Assembly (NCBI GenBank): GCA_018222585.1
Contig: JAAFAB010000003.1
Location: 437,781-501,780, forward strand
Length of the DNA: 64,000 bases
Direction of reading: 5' to 3'
Source: Paracoccaceae bacterium
Lineage (GTDB): Bacteria > Pseudomonadota > Alphaproteobacteria > Rhodobacterales > Rhodobacteraceae
The notes beneath the pieces are model-generated. The model was not told the origin of the DNA, made no database searches, and saw only the letters and a program-made list of their open reading frames with translations. Positions 1-9,249 of this stretch are shown here, piece after piece. A program made the translations under genes and the position numbers. Position 1 is the first letter of the stretch; every line of letters starts with the position of its first letter.

Positions 1-1313
<1,313 letters not shown>

Positions 1314-1344
1314 TCAAGGCTCGCCGGGACAAGGCCCGACGTAC

Positions 1345-1373
1345 GAGAGGGCCCGCGAAAGCGGGCCCTCTTT
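1345..1373 (+). terminator. Rho-independent terminator after gltB
   Basis: A perfect 10-bp stem (1347-1356 with 1361-1370) closed by a GAAA tetraloop is followed by a short T run. Confidence 0.88.
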
Positions 1374-1421
1374 GCATTCGGAGTGACGATTTTCCCCGTT
1401 CAAGCGCCTGCTGCGGGAAAA

Positions 1422-1449
1422 ACTGAACTAGACTGTACAGTAGTTCAGT
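1422..1449. promoter_or_regulatory. Inverted repeat in AT-rich upstream region
   Basis: A perfect 9-bp inverted repeat (ACTGAACTA at 1422-1430, TAGTTCAGT at 1441-1449) flanks the palindrome ACTGTACAGT (1432-1441). The two dyad centres are one base apart. It lies in an unusually AT-rich 270-base stretch upstream of the secreted repeat protein at 1651. It could be a repressor operator (the overall look resembles TetR-type sites) or a leader hairpin. No further function is visible between 1374 and 1650. Confidence 0.35.
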
Positions 1450-1650
1450 GTGGATTAAACTGGTAAAATTACGTGATATCAAAATGTTATATGTTGCTAT
1501 ATGTTGGTAACAGCACTGTGAGCTCATAAATATCGTCAGAATGTGCGTCAGTGCACTTCAAACTCCGAAAGCGCCGCCCTATCTACCTCTCATCACACGA
1601 CGCCGCCCACGAAACCGACGACGTCCTCAAATCAAGAAGTGGATACGAAA

Positions 1651-1950
1651 ATGAAAACCCTCAAAGCACTTGGCGTTGCATCCCTGATCGCAGCTTCCGC
1701 AACCACCGCCGCCTTCGCAGGTGACGCGGCTGAACAGACGCCCTTCGTCTACAGCGAAGCTGCCAACGCCTCCTCCACCGAAGTGCGCGTGGATCGCGGC
1801 AGCGACGACGCCGCAAAGGCAACTCCCTTCGTCTATGGCGAAGCTGCCAACTCGGTCACCCGCGCTGACACCTCGGTTCTGAACAGCCGCTTCGTGGTCG
1901 CCAGCGACGATGATGCCGCCGCTCAGACCCCCTTCCTGTACCGGAAGTGA
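1651..1950 (+). CDS. Small secreted protein with three TPF[VL]Y repeats, unknown function
   Basis: The 99-residue protein begins with a clear Sec signal peptide (residues 1-23, ending AAFA). The mature part is ~76 residues and acidic. It carries three copies of a unit of the form DDAAxxTPFVYxEAAN (about residues 25-38, 51-66 and 86-99). The last is cut short as TPFLYRK at the C-terminus. The ATG at 1651 is preferred over the in-frame ATG at 1543 because it starts the signal peptide. The gene is monocistronic, with an AT-rich upstream region and a strong terminator downstream. I recognise no family. Periplasmic or extracellular location is inferred from the signal peptide. Confidence 0.8.
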   Translation: MKTLKALGVASLIAASATTAAFAGDAAEQTPFVYSEAANASSTEVRVDRGSDDAAKATPFVYGEAANSVTRADTSVLNSRFVVASDDDAAAQTPFLYRK

Positions 1951-2053
1951 GCTGACGGCCTTCGGGTCGGGGTGGACAGCAACCGGCCACATCCCGAGAC
2001 GCCCTAGCAAGATGCACCGACCCGCAAGACTTCGACCTCCCCTCCGGTCGAAG

Positions 2054-2096
2054 AAAGGGGCTCTTCCCTCCCCAGGGAAGGGCCCCTTGTCTGTTT
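2054..2096 (+). terminator. Rho-independent terminator after the small secreted protein
   Basis: A 15-bp stem (2055-2069 with 2074-2088, one G-U pair) has a CCCC loop and is followed by a T-rich stretch. Confidence 0.85.
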
Positions 2097-2207
2097 TCAC
2101 GCAGTTGTCACCGGGTGCGATCCGGGATCGGCTGACAAGGCCCGCCGTCACATCCCGCGACCAGGAGACGGCTTTTCCCGCGCCGCGCGGACAAGTATAG
2201 CGGTGAC

Positions 2208-2957
2208 GTGGCACGCAAGGCGACCTCCGCAAAGACCTCCCGCACGCGCGGCAAACGCAAGGCCCCCCGCAAGGGTCCGGCGCGGCCGCTGGTGCGCCGC
2301 ATCCTGCACAATCTCCTTCGCGCGATCCTCGGCGTCCTGGCCGTGGTGATCTTCGTCGTCGCCCTGCATGGGGTGCTGCGCCCCTGGCCGGGTCTCTACA
2401 TGACGCGCGAACATCTGCGCCTGGGCGAGATTCGCCGCGACTGGGTGCCGATGGAGGAGATCGCCCCGGCCATGGTCCGCTCGGTCGTGGCGGCGGAGGA
2501 TGCCAACTTCTGCCTGCACTGGGGCGTCGACATGACGGCGCTGCGCCAGGCCATCGCCTCGGGAGGAGAGCGCGGCGGCTCGACCGTCACGCAGCAGGTG
2601 GTGAAGAACGTCTATCTCTGGCACGGGCGCAGCTACGTGCGGAAGGCGCTGGAAGCCATGCTGACTCCGCTGGTCGAACTGACCTGGTCCAAGCGACGTA
2701 TCCTGGAGGTCTACCTGAACGTGGCCGAGTTCGACGAGGGTGTCTTCGGTGTCGAGGCCGCCGCGCAACACTACTTCGGCGTCCCGGCGGCAGGACTCTC
2801 GGATCTTCAGGCGGCGCGGCTGGCGTCGGTGCTGCCCTCGCCCAAGACCCGGTCCGCCAGCAAGCCGACCGAGTACCTGCAGCGTCGGTCGGCGGCAATC
2901 CGCGACGGGGCGGCCACCATCGCCGCTGACGGCCGGGCCACCTGCTTCGAGGATTGA
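2208..2957 (+). CDS. mtgA: Monofunctional peptidoglycan glycosyltransferase
   Basis: This family polymerises lipid II into glycan strands at the outer face of the inner membrane. The protein has 249 residues, typical for MtgA. It has a basic cytoplasmic N-terminus (1-30), one membrane segment (about 36-55), then a GT51 domain. The catalytic motif AAEDANFCLHWGVD contains E97. The other GT51 blocks GGSTVTQQ (about 123-130), KRRILEVYLN and EFDEGVFGVEAAA are intact. No transpeptidase domain follows. The start is GTG at 2208. The next gene, fzlA, begins 49 bases downstream, so a small cell-envelope/division unit is possible. Confidence 0.93.
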   Translation: MARKATSAKTSRTRGKRKAPRKGPARPLVRRILHNLLRAILGVLAVVIFVVALHGVLRPWPGLYMTREHLRLGEIRRDWVPMEEIAPAMVRSVVAAEDANFCLHWGVDMTALRQAIASGGERGGSTVTQQVVKNVYLWHGRSYVRKALEAMLTPLVELTWSKRRILEVYLNVAEFDEGVFGVEAAAQHYFGVPAAGLSDLQAARLASVLPSPKTRSASKPTEYLQRRSAAIRDGAATIAADGRATCFED

Positions 2958-3006
2958 ACTTCGCCTTCTGTCACGGCAAGACAGGTCGGGTAAGAGGATG
3001 TAGTCG

Positions 3007-3678
3007 ATGATTTCTGCCGAGCTTTACCACGTGCCCCTGTCCCCCTTCTGCCGCAAGGTGCGCCTGTCGCTTGCCGAGAAGAAGGTCGAGGTCAAGCTGA
3101 TCGAAGAGCGCTACTGGGAAAAGGACCCCGACTTCCTGCGCCGCAACCCGGCCGGCAAGGTGCCGGTGCTGAAGCTGGACGGTCACGCCCTGGCCGAAAG
3201 CGCGGCGATCTGCGAATACCTCGAAGAGCTCTACCCCGAGCCCTCGCTGATGCCCTCGGACCCGCTGACCCGGCACGAGGTCCGCCGCCTGGTGATGTGG
3301 TTCGATGACAAGTTCCACCACGAGGTCACCTCGAAACTGCTCTACGAGCGGGTGAACAAGAAGATCACCGGGCAGGGATTTCCCAATTCGACCAACGTGA
3401 TGGCCGGGTTGCGGGCGATCAAGTTCCACCTCGATTACCTCGGCTGGCTGCTGGATCACCGCCGCTGGCTGGCGGGGGACCGCATGACCCTGGCCGATTT
3501 CGCTGCCGCTGCGCATCTGTCATCGCTCGACTACATCTCGGATGTCGACTGGGATCGCGCGCCCGGCGTCAAGGACTGGTACGCCAAGATCAAGTCGCGC
3601 CCCGCCTTCCGCTCGATCCTGATGGACCAGGTGCCGGGCTTCCCGCCGCCGGCCCATTACGCCGACCTGGATTTCTGA
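3007..3678 (+). CDS. fzlA: GST-family FtsZ-binding protein FzlA
   Basis: The 223-residue protein has an N-terminal thioredoxin-like GST domain (motif SPFCRKVR near residue 12, NPAGKVPVL and [10 protein letters not shown]) and an all-helical C-terminal domain. Two features point to FzlA, the alphaproteobacterial protein that binds FtsZ and controls constriction, rather than to a generic glutathione transferase. These are the conserved Trp in the [10 protein letters not shown] segment (W37) and the exact C-terminal tail YADLDF, the functionally important tail of Caulobacter FzlA. Adjacency to mtgA fits a role in septal wall synthesis. A plain GST remains the alternative. Confidence 0.75.
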   Translation: MISAELYHVPLSPFCRKVRLSLAEKKVEVKLIEERYWEKDPDFLRRNPAGKVPVLKLDGHALAESAAICEYLEELYPEPSLMPSDPLTRHEVRRLVMWFDDKFHHEVTSKLLYERVNKKITGQGFPNSTNVMAGLRAIKFHLDYLGWLLDHRRWLAGDRMTLADFAAAAHLSSLDYISDVDWDRAPGVKDWYAKIKSRPAFRSILMDQVPGFPPPAHYADLDF

Positions 3679-3743
3679 CCCGCACCGCCATTGGCACTTG
3701 CTGGGGTTTTCAGTTTCCGGGGTTTTCTGGCAGAACGGGCCGC

Positions 3744-4817
3744 ATGACGACGCCCGGCGATCCCCTTTCACCCAAGCTGAAGACACAGGCCCTGGCCGAG
3801 GGCTTCTCGGCCGTGCGCATCTGCGCGCCCGAGGCGGTGCCCGAGGTGGCCGAGCGGCTGCGCGCCTTCCTCGACGCGGGCTATCACGGCCAGATGGGCT
3901 GGCTGGCCGAGCGCAGCCACTGGCGCGGTGACCCGGCACAGCTCTGGCCCGAGGCGCGCAGCATCATCATGCTGGCAGAGAACTACGGCCCCGATCATGA
4001 CCCGCTCGACGTGCTCGGTCATCCCGACCGCGCGGGGGTCTCCGTCTATGCGCAGAACAAGGATTACCACGACGTCGTCAAGAAGCGGCTGAAGCGGCTG
4101 GCGCGCTGGCTGATCGCCGAGGCCGGGCCGCAGGCGGATGGCGAGGCGGCGCAGGTGAAGGTCTTTGTCGACACGGCGCCGGTGCCGGAAAAGGCCCTGG
4201 GACAGGCGGCGGGTCTGGGCTGGCAGGGCAAGCACACCAACCTCGTCAGTCGCGAGCTGGGCAGCTGGTTCTTCCTCGGGGCGATCTTCACCACCCTGGA
4301 GCTGCCGCGCGATGCGCCCGAGGTCGATCACTGCGGCCAGTGCCGCCGCTGCCTGGATGTCTGCCCGACCGATGCCTTCCCCGCGCCCTACCGGCTGGAT
4401 GCGCGGCGCTGCATTTCCTACCTGACGATCGAGCACAGGGGCCCGGTGCCCGAGGATCTGCGCCCCGCCCTTGGCAACCGGATCTACGGCTGCGACGACT
4501 GCCTTGCGGTCTGCCCCTGGAACAAGTTCGCCCGTCGCGCCGCCGAGGTGAAATACCACGCCCGTGACGATCTGCGGGCGCCCGCGCTGGCCGAGCTTGC
4601 GGGGCTGGACGATGCCGCTTTCCGGGCGCGGTTCTCGGGATCGCCGATCAAGCGGATCGGGCGCGACCGCTTCCTGCGCAACGTGGCCTATGCGATCGGC
4701 AATTCCGGGCGGGCCGACCTGCGCGCCGCCGTGGCGCCGCTTGTCTCGGATCCCGATCCGACCCTGTCGGACGCCGCCCGCTGGGCCCTGGCGCGCCTGC
4801 CGTCGGGCGGGTCATGA
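3744..4817 (+). CDS. queG: Epoxyqueuosine reductase
   Basis: QueG reduces epoxyqueuosine to queuosine in the anticodon of GUN tRNAs, using cobalamin and two 4Fe-4S clusters. The 357-residue length is normal. Cluster cysteines are visible as [12 protein letters not shown] (C197, C200, C203, C207) and [10 protein letters not shown] (C250, C253, C257). The family segment GWQGKHTN and the C-terminal HEAT-like tail ([18 protein letters not shown]) are also present. It stands alone between fzlA and a convergent secreted-protein gene. Confidence 0.93.
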   Translation: MTTPGDPLSPKLKTQALAEGFSAVRICAPEAVPEVAERLRAFLDAGYHGQMGWLAERSHWRGDPAQLWPEARSIIMLAENYGPDHDPLDVLGHPDRAGVSVYAQNKDYHDVVKKRLKRLARWLIAEAGPQADGEAAQVKVFVDTAPVPEKALGQAAGLGWQGKHTNLVSRELGSWFFLGAIFTTLELPRDAPEVDHCGQCRRCLDVCPTDAFPAPYRLDARRCISYLTIEHRGPVPEDLRPALGNRIYGCDDCLAVCPWNKFARRAAEVKYHARDDLRAPALAELAGLDDAAFRARFSGSPIKRIGRDRFLRNVAYAIGNSGRADLRAAVAPLVSDPDPTLSDAARWALARLPSGGS

Positions 4818-4829
4818 ACCGGGCGCGAC

Positions 4830-4863
4830 ATGAAAAAGCACCCGGAGTTTCCCCCGGGTGCTA
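4830..4863 (-). terminator. Terminator for the minus-strand secreted repeat protein
   Basis: A perfect 9-bp stem (4837-4845 with 4854-4862) is followed, reading the minus strand, by five Ts. It lies between queG and the convergent gene and may serve both. Confidence 0.82.
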
Positions 4864-4915
4864 CAGGTCTTTCGTCATTCGTACTGCTCCGTGAGTGCTT
4901 CCTGCCCGGCGTTCG

Positions 4916-5776
4916 TCAGGCGCGGTCGTCGACGATCAGCCACAGGCTGCCGTCCGTCTTGCGGTAGAACCCGACGACGTCCGTCGGCCACCAGCCTTCC
5001 GACACCAGCCAGGACGACAGCGGACGGTTGGACGACACGCGCTGGCGCAGGTTGGAGATCCAGCCCTGGGACTGCGACAGCTTCCAGTCGAACCACTGGG
5101 TGTCGATCTCGCGGCGGCGCTCGAGCTGGGTCACGGTGACCAGGCCGAAGGCCGACGGCGGGGCGCTTGCAATCATCGCGGTGCTGCCGTTGGCAAAGGC
5201 GAAGCCGTTGTCCGTGCCGTCGCCGGTATTGCCACCGTTGCCGCCACCGTTGCCGCCGGTGCCACCCGTGCCGCCGCCACCCTGGCCGCCGGTCCCGCCA
5301 CCGGATCCGCCGGTGCCGCCACCGCCGGAGCCAGAGCCGACGCCAAGGTCAAGACCGATATCCGCGATGGATTCGCCCAGGGCATCGGCGTTCACGTCCG
5401 CATCCACCCCGGTGCCGCCATCGCCGCCAAGGTTGGCGGCCACGTCGGCATCGGCATTGACGCCGTTGCCGCCCCCGACCGTCGCATCGACATCCGCGTC
5501 GGCGTTGACGCCATTGCTGCCACCCAGCCCGGCGGTAACATCCGCATCGGCGTTGATGCCGTCATTTCCGCCCAGACCCACGTCGACATCGGCATCGGCG
5601 TTCACCCCGTCATCGCCACCCAGTCCCAGGTCGACATCGACACCCGCCTGCACGCCGCCGCCGCCTCCAAGCCCCAGGTCGACATCAAGGCCGATGTCGG
5701 CGCGGGCCGCGGCGGGGGCCATCAGGGCCATGACGGCCGCAGCCATCGTTGTCTGTTTCAGTAGTCCGGAAGTCAT
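4916..5776 (-). CDS. Secreted protein: seven 16-residue repeats, Gly-rich linker, conserved C-terminal module
   Basis: The start at 5776 is chosen because AGGAGG lies 8 bases upstream and a signal peptide (residues 1-26, ending AARA) follows directly; the in-frame ATG at 5800 lacks both. The 286-residue protein is modular. Residues 29-140 hold seven tandem 16-residue units of the type GLGGxDGVNADADVxx. Residues 146-186 are almost only Gly, Ser, Thr and Asn. Residues 190-286 look globular and end in DGSLWLIVDDRA. The last 35 residues align without gaps with the C-terminus of the next gene's product (6065-6613). Export is supported; function is unknown. The acidic Asp/Gly repeats might bind calcium, but they do not fit the RTX nonapeptide. 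Confidence 0.8.
   Translation of the reverse strand: MTSGLLKQTTMAAAVMALMAPAAARADIGLDVDLGLGGGGGVQAGVDVDLGLGGDDGVNADADVDVGLGGNDGINADADVTAGLGGSNGVNADADVDATVGGGNGVNADADVAANLGGDGGTGVDADVNADALGESIADIGLDLGVGSGSGGGGTGGSGGGTGGQGGGGTGGTGGNGGGNGGNTGDGTDNGFAFANGSTAMIASAPPSAFGLVTVTQLERRREIDTQWFDWKLSQSQGWISNLRQRVSSNRPLSSWLVSEGWWPTDVVGFYRKTDGSLWLIVDDRA
5357..5692 (-). repeat. 48-bp tandem repeat inside the secreted protein gene, seven units
   Basis: The coding sequence for residues 29-140 consists of seven consecutive 48-bp units (336 bp) encoding 16-residue repeats. Central units are closest to one another and the edge units are the most diverged. The array is in frame, so unit gain or loss would not disrupt the gene. 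Confidence 0.8.
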
Positions 5777-5990
5777 GAGCGTTTCCTCCTTCAGCTCCAC
5801 TTGGGACCGGGGCGAAGACCTCGGCCTTGCAATGAAGAAACGCGAGATACCTGCGGGAGTTGCACGTATAGCGATAGTGGGCGGGACTCTGCTACTTAAG
5901 CGGCAGTAGAACTCTGCCTTGGCGTGTGTGCTGGCGCGAAAATCAGAGTTGAATCAAATTACTATGGAGATAGGCGAAAATCCGCTCAAA

Positions 5991-6024
5991 AATGCGAAAA
6001 CCCCCGTCCTTTCGGACGAGGGTC
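5991..6024 (-). terminator. Terminator for the 6065-6613 gene
   Basis: A stem of 10 bp (6000-6009 with 6014-6023; one G-T mismatch/wobble) has a 4-base loop and is followed on the minus strand by TTTT. The rest of 5777-6064 is a short AT-rich upstream region for the 4916-5776 gene, in which I see no other element. Confidence 0.75.
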
Positions 6025-6064
6025 GCAGATTACTGCCCGTTGCGACGGGTGTGGGCGGCGGAGA

Positions 6065-6613
6065 TCAGCCGCGGTCGTCGATCACCAGGCGGGTCGATCC
6101 ATCAGCCATCGCCTGTGCGCCGATCACGTCGTCGGCAGCGTAGCCTTCGGCCTCCAGAGCGGCCGAAAGGTCGGCATCGGCGGCAATGGCGTCCTGCATC
6201 TCGGCGATGGCCGTGGCATTGGCGTCGACGGCGGCATTCAGACCTTCCTCGTCGATATCGCCGCTGGCCATCAGGTCGGTCACGGTGGTCGCGTTCAGTT
6301 CGTCACCGTCCAGCAGACTGGAGAGCATCAACCCGGCAGAGGCGCCATCTTCGTCCGCCGAGACGTCGGCGCCGGCATCGGCAGTCACCGAGCCGCCCTC
6401 GTCGGACCCGGCAACGGTCGAGTTGGACAGATCGACATTCAGACCGTCCTCGTTTGCACCGACCGACAGGCCACCGTCGGTGCTGACGGAGGTGTCACCG
6501 ACATCGACACCCAGCGAACTGCCCGCGTCGAGCGAGATATCTGCCATGGCGGCCCCGGAAATGGTGGTGGCAAGCAGGGTGGCAAGCGCGATGGAGCGGG
6601 TCTTGGTCGTCAT
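6065..6613 (-). CDS. Secreted acidic protein sharing its C-terminal module with the neighbouring gene
   Basis: The start at 6613 has a good ribosome site (GGAG about 7 bases upstream) and begins a signal peptide (residues 1-24, ending AAMA). The 182-residue product is very acidic and rich in Asp, Ala, Gly and Ser. Residues 148-182 align without a gap to residues 252-286 of the 4916-5776 product, sharing 15 of 35 positions, including LS, EG, DV, DGS and the terminal DDR. The rest of the protein lacks that neighbour's 16-residue repeats. A paralogous origin of the C-termini is likely. Function is unknown. Confidence 0.78.
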   Translation of the reverse strand: MTTKTRSIALATLLATTISGAAMADISLDAGSSLGVDVGDTSVSTDGGLSVGANEDGLNVDLSNSTVAGSDEGGSVTADAGADVSADEDGASAGLMLSSLLDGDELNATTVTDLMASGDIDEEGLNAAVDANATAIAEMQDAIAADADLSAALEAEGYAADDVIGAQAMADGSTRLVIDDRG

Positions 6614-6901
6614 GTCTGTCTCCTTTGACATCCGTTCAAATGGGTGACCGGCAGGTCGGGCCGGTTGCAGCATCAACGGAGGGGCCTGTGGGAAGTTCCG
6701 GGGGTGCGACAGAAAGCCCTTACGAGGCAAGCACTTGCCAGTCATACCCGCGTCAGGTGGCAGGCTTCTGCCCACCCTGAACAGGGGGAGGCGGCGATTT
6801 GAAACTTTTCTCCCGCTGCTCCGTGGTTAAGGCCCGCGCGGGGGCACCCCTTCCCTTTCCGCCGCGCCTGCCCACATAGTGCAGCAGAAATGGAGGAACT
6901 C

Positions 6902-7351
6902 ATGACGGAGTACCGAAAGACCGAAGAGGCCCTGGCCCGCCTGAGCCCGGAACAGTACCGGGTCACCCAGGAAAGCGGCACCGAGCGGCCCTTCACCGGC
7001 GATTTGCTGGAAAACAAGCGTGTCGGGATCTACGTTGACGTGGTCTCGGGCGAACCGCTCTTCGCCTCCTCGGCGAAATACGAAAGCGGCTGCGGCTGGC
7101 CCAGTTTCGTGAAGCCCATCGAGGCCGGGAACATCGTGAACCTGCGCGACGAAAGTCTCGGCATGGTGCGTATCGAGGTGCGTTCGAAGCACGGCGACAG
7201 CCATCTGGGCCATGTCTTCCCCGATGGTCCGACCGACCGGGGCGGGCTGCGCTATTGCATCAACTCGGCCTCACTGCGCTTCGTCCCGAAGGACGAAATG
7301 CAGGCCGAAGGCTACGGAGAATACATCGACCAGGTGGAGGATGTGGAATGA
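6902..7351 (+). CDS. msrB: Peptide methionine-(R)-sulfoxide reductase
   Basis: MsrB repairs the R-epimer of oxidised methionine in proteins. The 149-residue protein has the family blocks SGCGWPSF (resolving C64), [17 protein letters not shown] and the catalytic [12 protein letters not shown] (C119). The paired CxxC zinc motifs of zinc-type MsrB are absent. The ATG at 6902 is preferred over 6890 because AGGAG lies 5 bases upstream of it. Its stop overlaps the msrA start by four bases (ATGA), so the two are co-translated and cover both sulfoxide epimers. The ~290 bases upstream hold no feature I recognise. Confidence 0.95.
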   Translation: MTEYRKTEEALARLSPEQYRVTQESGTERPFTGDLLENKRVGIYVDVVSGEPLFASSAKYESGCGWPSFVKPIEAGNIVNLRDESLGMVRIEVRSKHGDSHLGHVFPDGPTDRGGLRYCINSASLRFVPKDEMQAEGYGEYIDQVEDVE

Positions 7352-7857
7352 GTGAACAACGTGCAGTGCTGGCCGGCGGCTGTTTCTGGGGAATGCAGGA
7401 CCTGATCCGCAAGAAGCCCGGGGTGCACAGCACCCGCGTCGGCTATACCGGCGGCGATGTCCCCAATGCGACCTATCGCGATCATGGCACCCATGCCGAG
7501 GGGATCGAGATCCTCTTCGACCCCGAGGTGATCAGCTACCGCGATCTGCTGGAATTCTTCTTCCAGATCCACAACCCGACCACCCTGAACCGGCAGGGCA
7601 ACGATATCGGCATGTCCTACCGTTCGGCGATCTACTACGTCGACGAGGCGCAGAAGCAGGTGGCGCTGGACACCATCGCCGACGTGGATGCCTCCGGCAT
7701 CTGGCCCGGCAAGGTGGTGACCGAGGTCGAACCGGTGGGCGATTTCTGGGAAGCCGAGCCCGAGCACCAGGATTACCTGGAGCGGATCCCGAACGGCTAT
7801 ACCTGCCATTTCCCCCGCCCCGACTGGGTGCTGCCGAAGCGCGCTGCCGCCGAGTGA
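7348..7857 (+). CDS. msrA: Peptide methionine-(S)-sulfoxide reductase
   Basis: MsrA reduces the S-epimer of methionine sulfoxide in proteins and free methionine. The 169-residue protein carries the catalytic GGCFWG motif (C12), the GYTGG segment, the [13 protein letters not shown] block (usual family form: GHAE) and [21 protein letters not shown]. The start is the ATG overlapping the msrB stop. The minus-strand HupE-like genes converge on it, with only four bases between the stops. Confidence 0.95.
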   Translation: MSEQRAVLAGGCFWGMQDLIRKKPGVHSTRVGYTGGDVPNATYRDHGTHAEGIEILFDPEVISYRDLLEFFFQIHNPTTLNRQGNDIGMSYRSAIYYVDEAQKQVALDTIADVDASGIWPGKVVTEVEPVGDFWEAEPEHQDYLERIPNGYTCHFPRPDWVLPKRAAAE

Positions 7858-7861
7858 GGCG

Positions 7862-8494
7862 TCAGACCATGCCGGCCTGGCCCGAGAGGGTCAGGGCCAG
7901 CATCAGGATCAGGATCGCGGCGAGCCAGCTTGCCGCGATCCGCAGCGCCAGCGCCGGGGCCGCGTCTGGCAGGCAGTGCAGCAGGATCCGTCCGGCAAGG
8001 GCCGGGCCGAGGATCAGCAGGCAGGCTCCGACCAGTGACCCGATGATCATCGCAGGCGGCGGTGTCGCGCTGCCGCCCCGGTAGAGGCTGGCCAGCGCCA
8101 GCCCCGGCAGCAGTGCCGCGAGCGTGACAAGCGGTATCCGGGGCAGTGGCCGGCCCCACAGGGCCAGGGCGCAGGCCAGGACCAGCGCGATGGCCAGGGA
8201 AAGCGGCGCGACCTCTGCGGGCGCGACACCGGCCAGGCAGAGGCCCGCGCCCCCTCCCGCCAGCAGGGACAGCCATGGAATACGCCGCGCCGGGGCCAGC
8301 GCGAGGCCCAGCACCGGCAGGGGCAGCAGCGTGGCCGCCAAGGTCAGCGACAGCGTCAGGCCCAGCAGAAGATCATCGCCGACATGGGCCAGCCCGCTGC
8401 CCGGATGGGCCAGGGCCGGACCGGGCAGAAGCAGGATCGGCGATGCGGCAAGGGCCCTCGGCGCGCAGGCCCGGGCCCGGACCACCTGGCGCAA
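7862..8494 (-). CDS. Multi-pass membrane protein following hupE, possible HupE/UreJ relative
   Basis: The protein has about 210 residues, a putative signal/first membrane segment ending PALAHPG, and about six further hydrophobic stretches. The AHPG and AHVGDDLLLG segments after the signal resemble the AHEG/HPILGWDH region of HupE/UreJ metal permeases but are weaker, and the internal His-rich FHGHAHG motif is missing. It starts (TTG at 8494, or GTG at 8485) only four bases after the hupE-like stop, so the two are surely co-transcribed. It may be a partner or a diverged duplicate. Start and function are uncertain. Confidence 0.6.
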   Translation of the reverse strand: MRQVVRARACAPRALAASPILLLPGPALAHPGSGLAHVGDDLLLGLTLSLTLAATLLPLPVLGLALAPARRIPWLSLLAGGGAGLCLAGVAPAEVAPLSLAIALVLACALALWGRPLPRIPLVTLAALLPGLALASLYRGGSATPPPAMIIGSLVGACLLILGPALAGRILLHCLPDAAPALALRIAASWLAAILILMLALTLSGQAGMV

Positions 8495-8498
8495 GAGG

Positions 8499-9095
8499 TC
8501 AGGCGATCCCGGTCAGGAAGGCGCCCCCGGCGGCGGCGATCGCCAGACCCGCCGCGCGCACGGCCATCTGCCCGTGACGCGAGTTCCAGAGCAGGCCGAG
8601 GCCAATGCCCCCGAGGTGCAGCATCCCCGTCGCGAGGACGAAGCCCAGGCCATAGGCCAGCGGGGTCGCGGCCTGCGGCAGTTCGGTGCCATGGGCGTGG
8701 CCGTGGAAGATGGCGAAGACGCCGGTGACGACGCCGGCCAGCCAGAGCGGCGCGGGCAGGGCCAGCGCGACCATCAGCCCCAGCACGACCCCCGACAGGG
8801 CGATGCCGGTCTCGACGGCGGGCAGGGGCAGTCCCAGAATGCCTGCGGCGGCGCCGAGCGCCATGACCAGCGGGAAGACCAGCGGCAGGATCCACAGCGC
8901 CGGACGGCCCAGCACCGCGCCCCAGAGACCGACCGCCACCATGGCGACGACGTGATCCCAGCCAAGGATCGGATGGCTGAAGCCGCTGGCAAAGCCGCCC
9001 GCGATCCCCGCGCCCTCATGGGCCTGGGCAGTGCCGGCCTGAAGCATCAGGGCCGCAAGGACGAGGGACAGGGTGATCAGGGGCGTTCTGCGCAT
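8499..9095 (-). CDS. hupE: HupE/UreJ-family nickel/cobalt permease
   Basis: The 198-residue protein has a cleavable signal (residues 1-25, ending AQAHEG) and about six membrane segments. It carries the two histidine signatures of HupE/UreJ proteins: SHPILGWDHVVAM in the first third and FHGHAHGTELP in the middle. Members import Ni2+ or Co2+ for hydrogenase, urease or cobalamin enzymes. No hydrogenase or urease genes are visible here, so the served enzyme is unknown; QueG and other cobalamin users are encoded nearby. The ATG at 9095 is chosen because it starts the signal peptide; its ribosome site is weak. Confidence 0.75.
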   Translation of the reverse strand: MRRTPLITLSLVLAALMLQAGTAQAHEGAGIAGGFASGFSHPILGWDHVVAMVAVGLWGAVLGRPALWILPLVFPLVMALGAAAGILGLPLPAVETGIALSGVVLGLMVALALPAPLWLAGVVTGVFAIFHGHAHGTELPQAATPLAYGLGFVLATGMLHLGGIGLGLLWNSRHGQMAVRAAGLAIAAAGGAFLTGIA

Positions 9096-9218
9096 CGGGG
9101 GTCTCTTTCCAGGGAATTGGTGCACAGCGTGGCCTGTCCCGGCGGGCTGGTCAATCTCTGCATGACGGATCTGCAACCCCGCCTTGGCGATTGACCTGAT
9201 CTTCAGCAGGCGCGACAA

Positions 9219-9237
9219 CCCTCGGGCAATCCGAGGG
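9219..9237 (+). promoter_or_regulatory. Leader hairpin just upstream of the EamA gene
   Basis: A perfect 7-bp stem (9219-9225 with 9231-9237) ends 12 bases before the ATG at 9250 and abuts the ribosome-binding region. It could affect translation. No T run follows, so it is not a typical terminator. Confidence 0.35.
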
Positions 9238-9249
9238 AAAGGCGAGATC

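Noticed and set aside
5357-5692. CRISPR-like array
   Set aside because: The 48-bp units are contiguous with no unique spacers and are in frame inside a secreted protein gene.
4916-5776. RTX toxin or adhesin
   Set aside because: The repeats are 16 residues long and do not follow the GGxGxDxUx nonapeptide. The protein is small and has an N-terminal signal peptide, unlike type I-secreted RTX proteins.
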